Positions 42,447 to 51,331 of a DNA stretch of 64,000 nt are shown piece after piece. Position 1 is the stretch's first letter. Each line of letters starts with the position of its first letter. Origin of the DNA: Oscillibacter sp. (GTDB lineage Bacteria; Bacillota; Clostridia; Oscillospirales; Oscillospiraceae); assembly GCA_022652655.1 (NCBI GenBank), contig JALCRQ010000001.1, positions 1-64,000 on the forward strand, read 5' to 3'. The position numbers and the translations under genes were made by a program. The notes under the pieces were generated by a model. That model was not told the origin of the DNA. It ran no database searches and saw only the letters and a list, made by a program, of their open reading frames with translations.

Positions 42447-42818
42447 ATGAAAACCTATCAGCTCTGCGACAGCGAATACCGATTTATGTGTCTGGTGTGG
42501 GACAGCGCTCCCGTGGCGTCGGGGGAGCTGGCGCGCCTGAGCCTTGAAAAGCTGGGGTGGAAGAAGTCCACCGTGTATACGGTGCTGAAGAAGCTCTGCG
42601 ACAAGGGAATCGTGGAGAACGAAAACGCCGTGGTGCGCGTGCTGGTGCCGCGGGAGGCCGTCACCGCCGGCGCGGCGGAGGGGTTTGTGGAGCGGGCCTT
42701 CGGCGGGTCGCTGCCGTCGTTCCTGACGGCGTTTATGAGCGGGAAAAAGCTGACGGATCCGGAGGCGGAGGAGTTGAAGGAGCTCATCGACGCGCATCGG
42801 GAGGAGGGAACGCGATGA
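42447..42818 (+). CDS. BlaI/MecI-family transcriptional repressor
   Basis: A 123-residue winged-helix repressor. It starts KTYQLCDSEYRFMCLVWDS, has the recognition helix in WKKSTVYTVLKKLCDKGIV, and a C-terminal dimerisation helix. In the family, the partner BlaR1 protease cleaves the repressor when its sensor is triggered. The ATG at 42447 has GGAGGGG just upstream. It overlaps the blaR1-type gene by ATGA. Confidence 0.93.
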   Translation: MKTYQLCDSEYRFMCLVWDSAPVASGELARLSLEKLGWKKSTVYTVLKKLCDKGIVENENAVVRVLVPREAVTAGAAEGFVERAFGGSLPSFLTAFMSGKKLTDPEAEELKELIDAHREEGTR

Positions 42819-44965
42819 CGGCGCTGGCCGGGGCGTTCAGCGTCCTTTTGAAGCTGGCTTTGACGGCGCTGCCGGTGATGGCGGCGGTGGCGGCGGTGCG
42901 GTGGCTGCTGCTGCGTCTGGGAACGCCGAAAAAATACGTGTTTGCCCTGTGGCTGATTGTGGCGCTGCGGCTGTGCTGCCCGCCGGGGCTGTTCCCCGCG
43001 GCGCCGGCGGGCCTTGTACGGCCCGAGGCGGCGGCCCGGAGCGTCTATGTGGGCCCCACGCGGACCGTTCAGGACGACGGGGGCGCTGCGCCGGATGATC
43101 AGATCCTGAAAGACCGGGGCATGCCCGTCAACAGCCGGGGCGAGGTGGTGGTTTCGGGCTGGGACGGAAGCTCCCCGCCGCTGACGCTGCCGGAGGCGGG
43201 TGCCGCGGTGTGGCTTCTGGGCATGGCGGCGATGGTTTTCTGGAGCCTGCGGTCCTGGCTGCGCCTGCGCCGGAGTCTGGCCGCCGCCACGCTGCGGGAG
43301 AAGGGCGTTTACGAGTGCGGCGACCTGCCCACGCCCTTTGTGCTGGGCGTCCTGCGGCCCAGGATCTACATTCCCTACCGCCTGACGGACGAGGAGCGAA
43401 GCTATGTGCTGCTCCACGAGCGGGCCCATCTGCGCCGGGGCGATCCGTGGTGGAAGCTGCTGGGCTTCGGGATTCTCACGGTCTACTGGTGGAACATAGC
43501 GGCGTGGGCGTGCTGGGCGCTCTGCAGCCGGGACATGGAGATGGCCTGCGACGAGGCGGTGGTCTCCCAGCTGGGACCGGAGGCAAAGCGGGGCTATAGC
43601 CTGTCCCTGGTGAGCTTCGCCGCGGAGCGCCGGTTTTCCGCCGCCGTGCCGCTGGCCTTCGGAGAGACCGGAGCGAAAAGCCGGGTAAAAAATGTGCTGC
43701 GCTGGAAGCGCCTCCGGCCGGGTCTGGCAGTTCTGACAGCCGCGGCCTGCGTGCTGCTGACGGTGATCTGCTGCACCAACGCCTATGGCTCCGGCAGCTG
43801 GGTGGAGAGCAGCGGAGCGGCGTTTACCTGGCACCTGGATTCCAAAGTGCGCTCCGCCGCGGTGGTGGAGGAGGTCTATTCCTACGGGGAGCTGACGGGA
43901 CGGAACATCCTGATGCAGGGCCCCGTGGGCTGGGGCGGCCTGCCCCGGAACAGCCGGTTCGAGCTCAGCCTCACTCAGAGCTCCAAAAATGAGGATGGGT
44001 TTTCCTGGCGGTACCGGCGCCATGGGCGGAGCGCGGAGTATCTCTCCGGCGCGGCGCTGCCGGAGGGCCTTGCCTATACGGGCTGCTCCACCTTTATTAC
44101 AGCGGAGGGCCGGGACAGAACGCAGCTGGCCTCCGGCGGGACGGTGCTGCTGGCCGATGTGCTCCGCTTTCAGGGAGAAACCGCCGCCCCGGCCTTTGAC
44201 GTGGACGACCAGGCGGCTCTGCAGGCGGGTCTCCGGCAGGCACCGGAGGCGGTGGTGCTGCGGCTTTTGACCTCGACGGATAAAAATCACACAGAGGAGG
44301 CGTGGACGGCGGCGGAGAGCGGCTCCGCCGGCAGCCGGGCCCCGGCGGCCTCCATCGTCTGCGAGGAGACCACGGGGGACGTCCCCTATCCCGCCATGGG
44401 CGGGTATGTGGCCCAGTTTGCCTACGATCTGCCGGACGGCGTGCAGCGGGCGGAGCTGCGGGCCATGGCCTGGCGGCAGGGAGAGCTAGTCAGCGACAAA
44501 ATCGTCTGGAGCGGCGCCGTGGGCGGCGAATTTCCGGCGGCGGGCCGGTTCTGGCTCAGCGCCTATCCCCGGCGGGACGGAAATAACTGGGGGAGGATTT
44601 TTGATTTTTCCATGACGCCCTGGACGGCTGAGCAGACGGTTCCGGGGCAGGGCTATTCATCGTTCACCGTGGATCTGACAGACGTTACGCCGTCGGATGC
44701 GGCCTTCGGTGACCGGGAGATTTTATCCCTGGGCGGCAGCCGGCTGCCCAGTGCATACAGTCTCAGCGCCGGCGACCGAGTGCCGCTGATGACCGTCACC
44801 TTCGGCCAGCACGGCGGCGCGGCGGACGGAGCCGTCAAAAGCGCGGCCCCCGGAGCTTTGAGTGACGATGCCGCGCTGCGGGACGCGGCCCGGGGCAACG
44901 ACGTGCTGATCCTGCTGCGGCTGTGCCTGCCCGCGTCCGGGGAGGCTGGTGTCCCGGCTTCGTGA
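42815..44965 (+). CDS. BlaR1-like M56 membrane metalloprotease with an unrecognised extracellular domain
   Basis: A 716-residue protein. Membrane helices at about 5-30, 42-62 and 125-148 frame a cytoplasmic M56 zinc-protease domain with HERAH at 201-205 and the downstream MACDEAVV. Another helix near 310-325 leads to an extracellular region of almost 400 residues. That region has no SxxK/SxN penicillin-binding motifs that I can see, so beta-lactam is probably not the signal. It is coupled to the BlaI-type repressor. No beta-lactamase is nearby, so the regulated target is unknown. Confidence 0.88.
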   Translation: MTALAGAFSVLLKLALTALPVMAAVAAVRWLLLRLGTPKKYVFALWLIVALRLCCPPGLFPAAPAGLVRPEAAARSVYVGPTRTVQDDGGAAPDDQILKDRGMPVNSRGEVVVSGWDGSSPPLTLPEAGAAVWLLGMAAMVFWSLRSWLRLRRSLAAATLREKGVYECGDLPTPFVLGVLRPRIYIPYRLTDEERSYVLLHERAHLRRGDPWWKLLGFGILTVYWWNIAAWACWALCSRDMEMACDEAVVSQLGPEAKRGYSLSLVSFAAERRFSAAVPLAFGETGAKSRVKNVLRWKRLRPGLAVLTAAACVLLTVICCTNAYGSGSWVESSGAAFTWHLDSKVRSAAVVEEVYSYGELTGRNILMQGPVGWGGLPRNSRFELSLTQSSKNEDGFSWRYRRHGRSAEYLSGAALPEGLAYTGCSTFITAEGRDRTQLASGGTVLLADVLRFQGETAAPAFDVDDQAALQAGLRQAPEAVVLRLLTSTDKNHTEEAWTAAESGSAGSRAPAASIVCEETTGDVPYPAMGGYVAQFAYDLPDGVQRAELRAMAWRQGELVSDKIVWSGAVGGEFPAAGRFWLSAYPRRDGNNWGRIFDFSMTPWTAEQTVPGQGYSSFTVDLTDVTPSDAAFGDREILSLGGSRLPSAYSLSAGDRVPLMTVTFGQHGGAADGAVKSAAPGALSDDAALRDAARGNDVLILLRLCLPASGEAGVPAS

Positions 44966-45067
44966 GGATTTTCCGCCGGTGCGGGACTGATGAATGAGAC
45001 AAGAGAGGCGCGGGCCACCGGAAAAGGACGGCCCGCGCCGCTCGTTTTTCAACCCTGCATAACGGCC

Positions 45068-45108
45068 TGAATATACATTTAATTCAACTGTTAATGAAAA
45101 TTTATGCA
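45068..45108. promoter_or_regulatory. Upstream ARG-box-like sites
   Basis: TGAATATACATTTA (45068-45081) and TGAAAATTTATGCA (45095-45108) each resemble the ArgR box TGAATWWWWATTCA with two mismatches. Confidence 0.45.
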
Positions 45109-45151
45109 AATTATTCCAAACGGGCGCATAAATTTTTGTACAGGATTTCAC

Positions 45152-45181
45152 TTGAATAAATATACATCTATAACGTATAAT
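45152..45181 (+). promoter_or_regulatory. argG promoter with overlapping ARG box
   Basis: TTGAAT (45152-45157) and a perfect TATAAT (45176-45181), spacing 18. The ARG-box core TGAATAAATATACA (45153-45166) covers the -35 region and differs from the consensus at one position, so ArgR with arginine should block the promoter. Confidence 0.72.
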
Positions 45182-45218
45182 TAGCCTATCAAATAAAACA
45201 AACGGAGGTTTGGTTCTT

Positions 45219-46439
45219 ATGGATAATACAAATATCAAAAAAATCGTACTGGCCTATTCCGGCGGTCTGGATACTTCCATCATCATTCCCTGGCTGAAGG
45301 AGAACTACAACAATCCGGAGATTATTGCCGTGGCTGCGGACGTAGGCCAGGGCGACGAGCTGGAGGGCCTGCAGGAGAAGGCCAAAAAGACGGGCGCCTC
45401 CAAGCTGTACATCGCCGATCTCACCGACGAGATGGTGGACGACGTGATCTTCCCCTCCCTGAAGATGGGCGCCAGCTATGAGCAGTATCTGCTGGGCACC
45501 GCGTTTGCCCGGCCCATCATTGCCAAGAAGCTGGTGGAGATCGCCAAAAAGGAGCACGCCGACGCCATCGCCCACGGCTGCACCGGCAAGGGCAACGACC
45601 AGGTGCGTTTTGAGCTGGGCATCAAGCGCTTCGCGCCGGACATGAAGATCATCGCCCCCTGGCGTGAGTGGAGCATCAAGAGCCGGGACGAGGAGATCGA
45701 TTACGCGGAGGCCCACAAGGTGCCCCTGAAGATCAGCCGCGAGACGAACTATTCCAAGGACAAGAACCTCTGGCATCTGTCCCACGAGGGTCTGGATCTG
45801 GAGGATCCCGCCAACGAGCCCCAGTATGAAAAACCGGGCTTCCTGGAGATGGGCGTCAGCCCCGTCGACGCGCCCGACAAGCCCGCCTATGTCACCATTG
45901 ACTTCAAAAAGGGCATCCCCGTGGCAGTGGACGGCAAGAAGATGAAGGGCAGCGACATCGTCCGCACGCTTAACAAGCTGGGCGGCGAGAATGGCATCGG
46001 CCTTCTGGACATTGTGGAAAACCGTCTCGTGGGCATGAAGGACAGAGGCGTCTACGAGACGCCGGGCGGCACCATTCTCTACAAAGCGCACCAGGCGCTG
46101 GAGATGATTACCATTGACAAGGATACCGCCCACATGAAGAGCAAGCTGGCGGTGGACTTCGCCGATCTGATCTACAACGGCAAGTGGTTCTCCCCCCTGC
46201 GGGAGGCGCTCAGCGCCTTCGCGGATAAAACCCAGGAGTACGTCACCGGCACGGTGAAGCTGAAGCTCTACAAGGGCAACATGATCACGGCCTCCATCAC
46301 CTCGCCCCACACGCTGTACTCCGAAAGTCTGGTGACCTTCGGCGAGAGCGATTACGACCAGGGCCAGGCTACCGGCTTCATCAACCTCTGGGGCCTGCCC
46401 GATACGGTGCAGGCGCTGCGGGAGCAGGGAAAGCTTTGA
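45219..46439 (+). CDS. argG: Argininosuccinate synthase
   Basis: A 406-residue ATP-dependent ligase joining citrulline and aspartate. The ATP-binding PP-loop [13 protein letters not shown] is near residues 10-22, and [13 protein letters not shown] is present, both diagnostic. The ATG at 45219 follows GGAGG. It opens the arginine operon, which then runs argH-argC-argJ-argB-argD-argF; biosynthetic order is not kept. Confidence 0.97.
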   Translation: MDNTNIKKIVLAYSGGLDTSIIIPWLKENYNNPEIIAVAADVGQGDELEGLQEKAKKTGASKLYIADLTDEMVDDVIFPSLKMGASYEQYLLGTAFARPIIAKKLVEIAKKEHADAIAHGCTGKGNDQVRFELGIKRFAPDMKIIAPWREWSIKSRDEEIDYAEAHKVPLKISRETNYSKDKNLWHLSHEGLDLEDPANEPQYEKPGFLEMGVSPVDAPDKPAYVTIDFKKGIPVAVDGKKMKGSDIVRTLNKLGGENGIGLLDIVENRLVGMKDRGVYETPGGTILYKAHQALEMITIDKDTAHMKSKLAVDFADLIYNGKWFSPLREALSAFADKTQEYVTGTVKLKLYKGNMITASITSPHTLYSESLVTFGESDYDQGQATGFINLWGLPDTVQALREQGKL

Positions 46440-46540
46440 TCGGCAGGGGACGCGGGTCCCCTTCGCCGAAATGATGAAAAGGACGGACTGGCGGGAGCGC
46501 AGAGTCTCCCGCCGTTCGCCGTATATAAGGAGCTGCAGCT

Positions 46541-47923
46541 ATGAAATTATGGTCCGGGCGGTTCGGCAAGGAGACCGACGCCCTTGTAAACCGGCTCAAC
46601 GCCTCCATCGCGTTTGACGCCCGCCTCTATGAGGAGGACATCGCCGGCAGCATCGCCCATGCCCAAATGCTGGGCGCGTGCGGCATTATCGCGCAGAAGG
46701 ACGCCGACGCCATTGTAAAGGGCCTGGAGGAGATCCGCACGGACATCCGGGCGGGCAAGGTGGAGTTTTCCGAGGAGAACGAGGATATCCACATGAATAT
46801 CGAGACGCTGCTCACCGCCCGGATCGGAGAGGCGGGGAAGCGGCTGCATACAGCCCGCTCCCGGAACGATCAGGTGGCCGTGGATTTCCGGATGTATGTC
46901 CGCGGCGAGATTCCGGTGATCGTGGGGCAGCTGGCGGAATTTTTGACGGTGCTGTGCCATCGGGCGGAGGAGTACAAAACCGCCGTTATGCCCGGCTACA
47001 CGCACCTTCAGCGGGCGCAGCCCGTCTCGTTTGCCCAGTACCTGATGGCTTACGCGGCCATGCTCTGCCGGGATGTCACCCGGCTGGAGGACTGTCAGAA
47101 GCGGCTCAACGTGTGTCCGCTGGGCTCCGGCGCGCTGGCCGGTACCACCTACCCCATCGACCGGTTTATGACGGCCCGGGCGCTGGACTTCGACGGCCCC
47201 ATGGGAAATTCCCTGGACGGTGTGTCCGACCGGGATTACGCCCTGGAGCTGCTCTCCTGTCTTTGCGTTTTGATGATGCACCTCAGCCGCCTTGCTGAGG
47301 AGGTCATCCTGTGGTGCTCCTGGGAATTTAAATTTGTGGAGCTGGACGACGCCTACGCCACCGGCTCCAGCATCATGCCCCAGAAAAAGAATCCGGATGT
47401 GGCGGAGCTGGTTCGGGGCAAGACCGGGCGGGTGTACGGCGACCTCATGGGCCTGCTCACCGCCATGAAGGGCCTGCCTTTGGCGTACAACAAGGATATG
47501 CAGGAGGACAAGGAGCCGGTGTTCGACGCCGTGGATACCGTGGAGCTGTGTGTGCCGGTGTTCTCCGCCATGGTTGAAACCATGAAGGTGCTGCCGGACA
47601 ATATGCGCCGGGCGGCGGGCCGGGGCTTTATCAACGCCACGGACTGCGCCGACTATCTCACCCGCAAGGGAATGCCCTTCCGGGACGCCTATACCGTCGT
47701 GGGCAAGCTGGTGGCCGGCTGCGCCCGGCAGGGCAGGACGCTGGAGGAGCTGACGCTTCCGGAGCTGACAAGCGTATCCCCGCTTTTTGAGGAGGACGTC
47801 TACGAAGCTTTGAAGCTGGAGACCTGCATGGAGCAGAGAAAGAGCTACGGCGGCCCCGCCACGGGCGAGATTGCCCGCCAGATCGCGGAGACGGAGCGGT
47901 TCGCCGCGGCCCGCCGGAAATAG
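46541..47923 (+). CDS. argH: Argininosuccinate lyase
   Basis: A 460-residue fumarase/aspartase-superfamily enzyme releasing fumarate to form arginine. The superfamily signature GSSIMPQKKNPD is at about residues 275-286, and TARSRNDQVAVDFRM lies near the N-terminus. The preceding 101 bases contain two short GC hairpins but no clear terminator, so it is probably read through from argG. Confidence 0.97.
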   Translation: MKLWSGRFGKETDALVNRLNASIAFDARLYEEDIAGSIAHAQMLGACGIIAQKDADAIVKGLEEIRTDIRAGKVEFSEENEDIHMNIETLLTARIGEAGKRLHTARSRNDQVAVDFRMYVRGEIPVIVGQLAEFLTVLCHRAEEYKTAVMPGYTHLQRAQPVSFAQYLMAYAAMLCRDVTRLEDCQKRLNVCPLGSGALAGTTYPIDRFMTARALDFDGPMGNSLDGVSDRDYALELLSCLCVLMMHLSRLAEEVILWCSWEFKFVELDDAYATGSSIMPQKKNPDVAELVRGKTGRVYGDLMGLLTAMKGLPLAYNKDMQEDKEPVFDAVDTVELCVPVFSAMVETMKVLPDNMRRAAGRGFINATDCADYLTRKGMPFRDAYTVVGKLVAGCARQGRTLEELTLPELTSVSPLFEEDVYEALKLETCMEQRKSYGGPATGEIARQIAETERFAAARRK

Positions 47924-47960
47924 GCCGCTGCGGGACGGACTGCGGAGAGGGAGGCTTTCC

Positions 47961-48899
47961 ATGAAACCCAAGGTGTATGTTGACGGACAGGCCGGAACCA
48001 CCGGACTGCAGATTTTAAAACGGCTGGAGGCCCGCCGGGATCTGGAGCTTTTGACCATTGAGGAGTCGCGGCGCAGGGATCTCTCCGCCCGAAAGGCGCT
48101 GATGGACGCGGCGGATCTGGTATTTTTGTGTCTGCCGGACGCGGCGGCGGAGGAGGCCGTGGAGCTCATCGGAAATTCCGCCGTCCGGGTGATCGACGCC
48201 AGCTCCGCCCACCGTACGGCGCCCGGCTGGGTCTACGGATTTCCGGAGCTGGGGACGCGCCAGCGGGGAGAGATCGCCGCCGGTTCCCGGGTGGCCAACC
48301 CGGGCTGCCACGCCACGGGCTTTTTGTCGTCTGCGGCCCCGCTGGTCCGGATGGGGATTCTGCCCCGGGACTATCCCGTCACCGTTTACTCCCTCACCGG
48401 CTACTCCGGCGGCGGCAAAAAGATGATTTCCCAGTACCGTTCCCCGTTTCGCGGGGCAGAGCTGGACGCCCCCAGAATCTACGGCCTGACCCTCCAGCAC
48501 AAGCACCTGCCGGAGATGCAGAAGATCGCGGGGCTGGACTTTCCGCCGGTATTCAATCCGGTGGTGGACAATTACTGCAAGGGGATGGCTACCACCATCC
48601 TGCTGCACAACCGCCTGCTGAACGGAACGCCCTCCGCCGAGGATATCTGCGCGGAGCTGAGCCGCTTTTATCAGGGGAAAAAGCTCATTCGGGTGGTGCC
48701 CTTCGGCCAGAACGACCCAATGCTCTCCGCCAACAAGCTGGCGGGGCGGGACTGCCTGGAGCTTACCGTCTGCGGCAATCAGCGCCAGACCATGATCACG
48801 GCGGTGTTCGACAATCTGGGCAAGGGGGCGTCCGGCGCCGCCGTCCAGAATATGAATCTGATGCTGGGGTTTGAGGAGACAGAGGGGCTGACGCTGTAA
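47961..48899 (+). CDS. argC: N-acetyl-gamma-glutamyl-phosphate reductase (short type)
   Basis: A 312-residue NADPH-dependent reductase of the third arginine step. The catalytic Cys116 is in VANPGCHATG, and the Rossmann loop is DGQAGTTGLQ. The length fits the short (type 2) ArgC rather than the about 345-residue type. The ATG at 47961 follows GGGAGG. The last about 22 codons and the DNA beyond are duplicated 152 bases downstream. Confidence 0.96.
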   Translation: MKPKVYVDGQAGTTGLQILKRLEARRDLELLTIEESRRRDLSARKALMDAADLVFLCLPDAAAEEAVELIGNSAVRVIDASSAHRTAPGWVYGFPELGTRQRGEIAAGSRVANPGCHATGFLSSAAPLVRMGILPRDYPVTVYSLTGYSGGGKKMISQYRSPFRGAELDAPRIYGLTLQHKHLPEMQKIAGLDFPPVFNPVVDNYCKGMATTILLHNRLLNGTPSAEDICAELSRFYQGKKLIRVVPFGQNDPMLSANKLAGRDCLELTVCGNQRQTMITAVFDNLGKGASGAAVQNMNLMLGFEETEGLTL

Positions 48900-48950
48900 T
48901 AGAGAAAGCGCCGGACGCCCACCCGCGGGAAAATGCCGCCCGCCCTCGCC
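48834..48950 (+). repeat. Direct repeat, copy 1 (3' end of argC plus downstream DNA)
   Basis: A 117-base unit containing the last 22 codons of argC, its stop and about 50 bases beyond. Copy 2 lies at 48986-49102 and differs at about seven positions. Confidence 0.9.
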
Positions 48951-48985
48951 CCTTGGGGGGGGCAACCGGGCGGGATGGCAAAAGC

Positions 48986-49102
48986 GGCGCCGCCGTCCAG
49001 AATATGAATCTGATGCTGGGGTTTGAGGAGACAGAGGGGCTGGCGCTGTAATAGCGGAGGCGCCGGACGCCCGCCCGCGGGGAAAGGCCGCCCGCCCTCG
49101 CC
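48986..49102 (+). repeat. Direct repeat, copy 2, in the argC-argJ gap
   Basis: The second 117-base copy starts 152 bases after the first, leaving a 35-base spacer. It keeps the argC codons in order up to TAA but has no start or ribosome site, so it is a gene-end remnant. argJ begins 27 bases after it. Confidence 0.9.
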
Positions 49103-49128
49103 GCACATTTGAAAAGGGGAGAAAATCC

Positions 49129-50352
49129 ATGAAATACATCGAAGGCGGCGTCTGCGCCGCCATGGGCTTTCAGGCGGCCGGCATTCATGTCGGCGTCAAG
49201 ACCCACAATCCGCAGAAGAAGGATGTGGCGCTCATCGTGTCGGACGTCCCGTGTGCGGCTGCGGCGGTTTTTACCAAAAATATTGTGAAGGCCGCGCCCA
49301 TCCTGGTGGATCAGATTCATCTGCAAAGCGGCCGCGCCCGGGCGATTATCGCCAACAGCGGCAACGCCAACGCCTGCGCGCCCTCCGGCGAGGAGAACGC
49401 GGAGAAAATGTGCGCGGCGGCGGCCGCGGCCATCGGCTGCGGGGCGGAGGAGGTGCTGGTGTCCTCCACCGGCGTCATCGGCCAGACACTGAACATCGCC
49501 GCCATTGAGAACGGCATTCCCGCCCTGTACGCGAGACTGGCGCACTCCGCCGCTGCCTCCGACGATGCGGCCTGCGCCATCATGACCACCGATACCGTAA
49601 AAAAAGAGATAGCCGTGGAGACAAAAATCGACGGGAAGCCCGTCCGTATAGGCGGCATTGCCAAGGGCAGCGGCATGATTCACCCAAATATGGGTACTAT
49701 GTTGTGCTTTTTGACCACTGACTGCGCCATTTCTTCCGAGATGATTCAGGCGGCGCTGCTGGAGGCGGTGGATTCCACCTTCAACTGCATCAGCGTGGAC
49801 GGCGATACCTCCACCAACGACTCGTGCATGGTGCTGGCCAACGGCCTGGCCGGAAACCAGGAGATTACGGAGAAAAACCGGGCCTACGGCGAATTTGCGG
49901 CTGCCCTCCGGGGCCTTTGCACCGCGCTGGCCCGGGAAATGGCCTCCGACGGCGAGGGTGCCCGGCATCTCATCACCTGCTTTGTCACCGGGGCAAAGAG
50001 CGTCCGGACTGCGAGAGCCGTCGCCAGGTCTGTCGTCTCCTCCACGCTGACCAAGGCCGCCATTTTCGGCGCCGACGCCAACTGGGGCCGGGTGCTCTGC
50101 GCCGTGGGCTACTCCGGCGAGGCGTTTGACCCCGGGAAGGTGAGCGTGGAATTTGCCTCCGCCGCCGGCGCCGTTACGGTGTGTAAAAACGGGCAAGGCG
50201 TAGACTTTGACGAGAACCGGGCCAAGGAGATTCTCACCGAGCACGATGTGGAGATCAACATCTTTATGGACGAGGGCACGGACTGCGGCACCTGCTGGGG
50301 CTGCGACATTACCTACGACTATATCAAGATCAACGGCGATTACCGGACATAA
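49129..50352 (+). CDS. argJ: Bifunctional ornithine acetyltransferase/N-acetylglutamate synthase
   Basis: A 407-residue self-cleaving enzyme that moves acetyl from acetylornithine to glutamate. Autocleavage should occur before Thr190 in KGSGMIHPNMGTMLCF. The residue before the Thr is Gly, where Ala is usual, and the following Gly is Cys. ArgJ makes the acetyl cycle possible, so no separate argA/argE is needed except perhaps for priming. The ATG follows GGGGAG. Confidence 0.96.
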   Translation: MKYIEGGVCAAMGFQAAGIHVGVKTHNPQKKDVALIVSDVPCAAAAVFTKNIVKAAPILVDQIHLQSGRARAIIANSGNANACAPSGEENAEKMCAAAAAAIGCGAEEVLVSSTGVIGQTLNIAAIENGIPALYARLAHSAAASDDAACAIMTTDTVKKEIAVETKIDGKPVRIGGIAKGSGMIHPNMGTMLCFLTTDCAISSEMIQAALLEAVDSTFNCISVDGDTSTNDSCMVLANGLAGNQEITEKNRAYGEFAAALRGLCTALAREMASDGEGARHLITCFVTGAKSVRTARAVARSVVSSTLTKAAIFGADANWGRVLCAVGYSGEAFDPGKVSVEFASAAGAVTVCKNGQGVDFDENRAKEILTEHDVEINIFMDEGTDCGTCWGCDITYDYIKINGDYRT

Positions 50353-50452
50353 GCACCCGGCGGCCCGGCCCGAAAGCCGCGCCTGCGCCCGGGTTTCCGC
50401 CGCGAAAACGGCAATTTTTGCGGATTTTCCCGCTGCAAGGAGCTGATTTGCG

Positions 50453-51331
50453 ATGTCCTCCTCCCATTCCCAGCAGGCCAAAACACTGGTGGAGGCCCTG
50501 CCCTATATTCAAAAATTCACCGGCAAAACCATCGTGGTCAAATACGGCGGCAACGCCATGACCTCCCAGTCGCTGCGCCGGGCCGTGATGTGCGACATGA
50601 TTCTGCTGAGCCTGGTGGGAATCCGGGTGGTGGTGGTTCACGGCGGGGGCCCGGAGATCTCCGACATGCTCCGGCGGGTGGGACACGAATCCAGATTCGT
50701 GGACGGACTGCGCTACACCGACCCGGAGACGATGGACATTGTGCAGGAGGTTTTGTGCGGCAAGGTCAACAAAAACCTGGTGGCGCAGATCAACCGCCTG
50801 GGCGGAAAGGCCATCGGCCTCTGCGGCATGGACGGCGCCCTTTTTGAGGCGGAATGTCTGGACGAGAAATACGGCCTGGTGGGCAGAATCACCGCTGTCA
50901 ATCCCGACCCGGTGGAAAACGCCCTGGCCACCGGCTACATTCCGGTGGTGTCCTCCGTGGCCCAGGGCATGGACGTGGAGACGTCGTACAACATCAACGC
51001 CGACACTGCGGCGGCCAGGCTGGCGGTGGCGGTGGGGGCATCCAAGCTGATTCTGCTGACGGACGTGCGGGGGATCCTGCGAAATCCGCAGGATGAGAGC
51101 ACACTGATCCACTCCGTTCACGCCCGGGATGTGCCGGGGCTCATCGCCGAGGGCACCGTCTCCGGGGGAATGATCCCTAAAATCGAGTGCTGCGTCAGCG
51201 CCGTCAACGGCGGCGTGAACCGCGTTCACATTCTGGACGGACGCATTCCGCACTCCATTCTGATCGAACTGCTCAGCGACGAGGGCATCGGAACCATGCT
51301 GGAAAAGGAGAAGAAAAGCGATGACGAGTGA
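50453..51331 (+). CDS. argB: Acetylglutamate kinase
   Basis: A 292-residue amino-acid kinase with VKYGGNAM (Lys phosphate contact), VVHGGGPEI and LLTDVRGIL. It phosphorylates N-acetylglutamate. The N-terminal helix (TLVEALPYIQKF) is the kind found in arginine-inhibited, hexameric enzymes, so feedback control is likely. The ATG at 50453 follows AAGGAG. Its end overlaps argD by 11 bases. Confidence 0.96.
   Translation: MSSSHSQQAKTLVEALPYIQKFTGKTIVVKYGGNAMTSQSLRRAVMCDMILLSLVGIRVVVVHGGGPEISDMLRRVGHESRFVDGLRYTDPETMDIVQEVLCGKVNKNLVAQINRLGGKAIGLCGMDGALFEAECLDEKYGLVGRITAVNPDPVENALATGYIPVVSSVAQGMDVETSYNINADTAAARLAVAVGASKLILLTDVRGILRNPQDESTLIHSVHARDVPGLIAEGTVSGGMIPKIECCVSAVNGGVNRVHILDGRIPHSILIELLSDEGIGTMLEKEKKSDDE

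Noticed and set aside
48986..49062. Second copy of the argC C-terminus as a separate small gene
   Set aside because: No start codon or ribosome site precedes it; it is part of a 117-base duplication.
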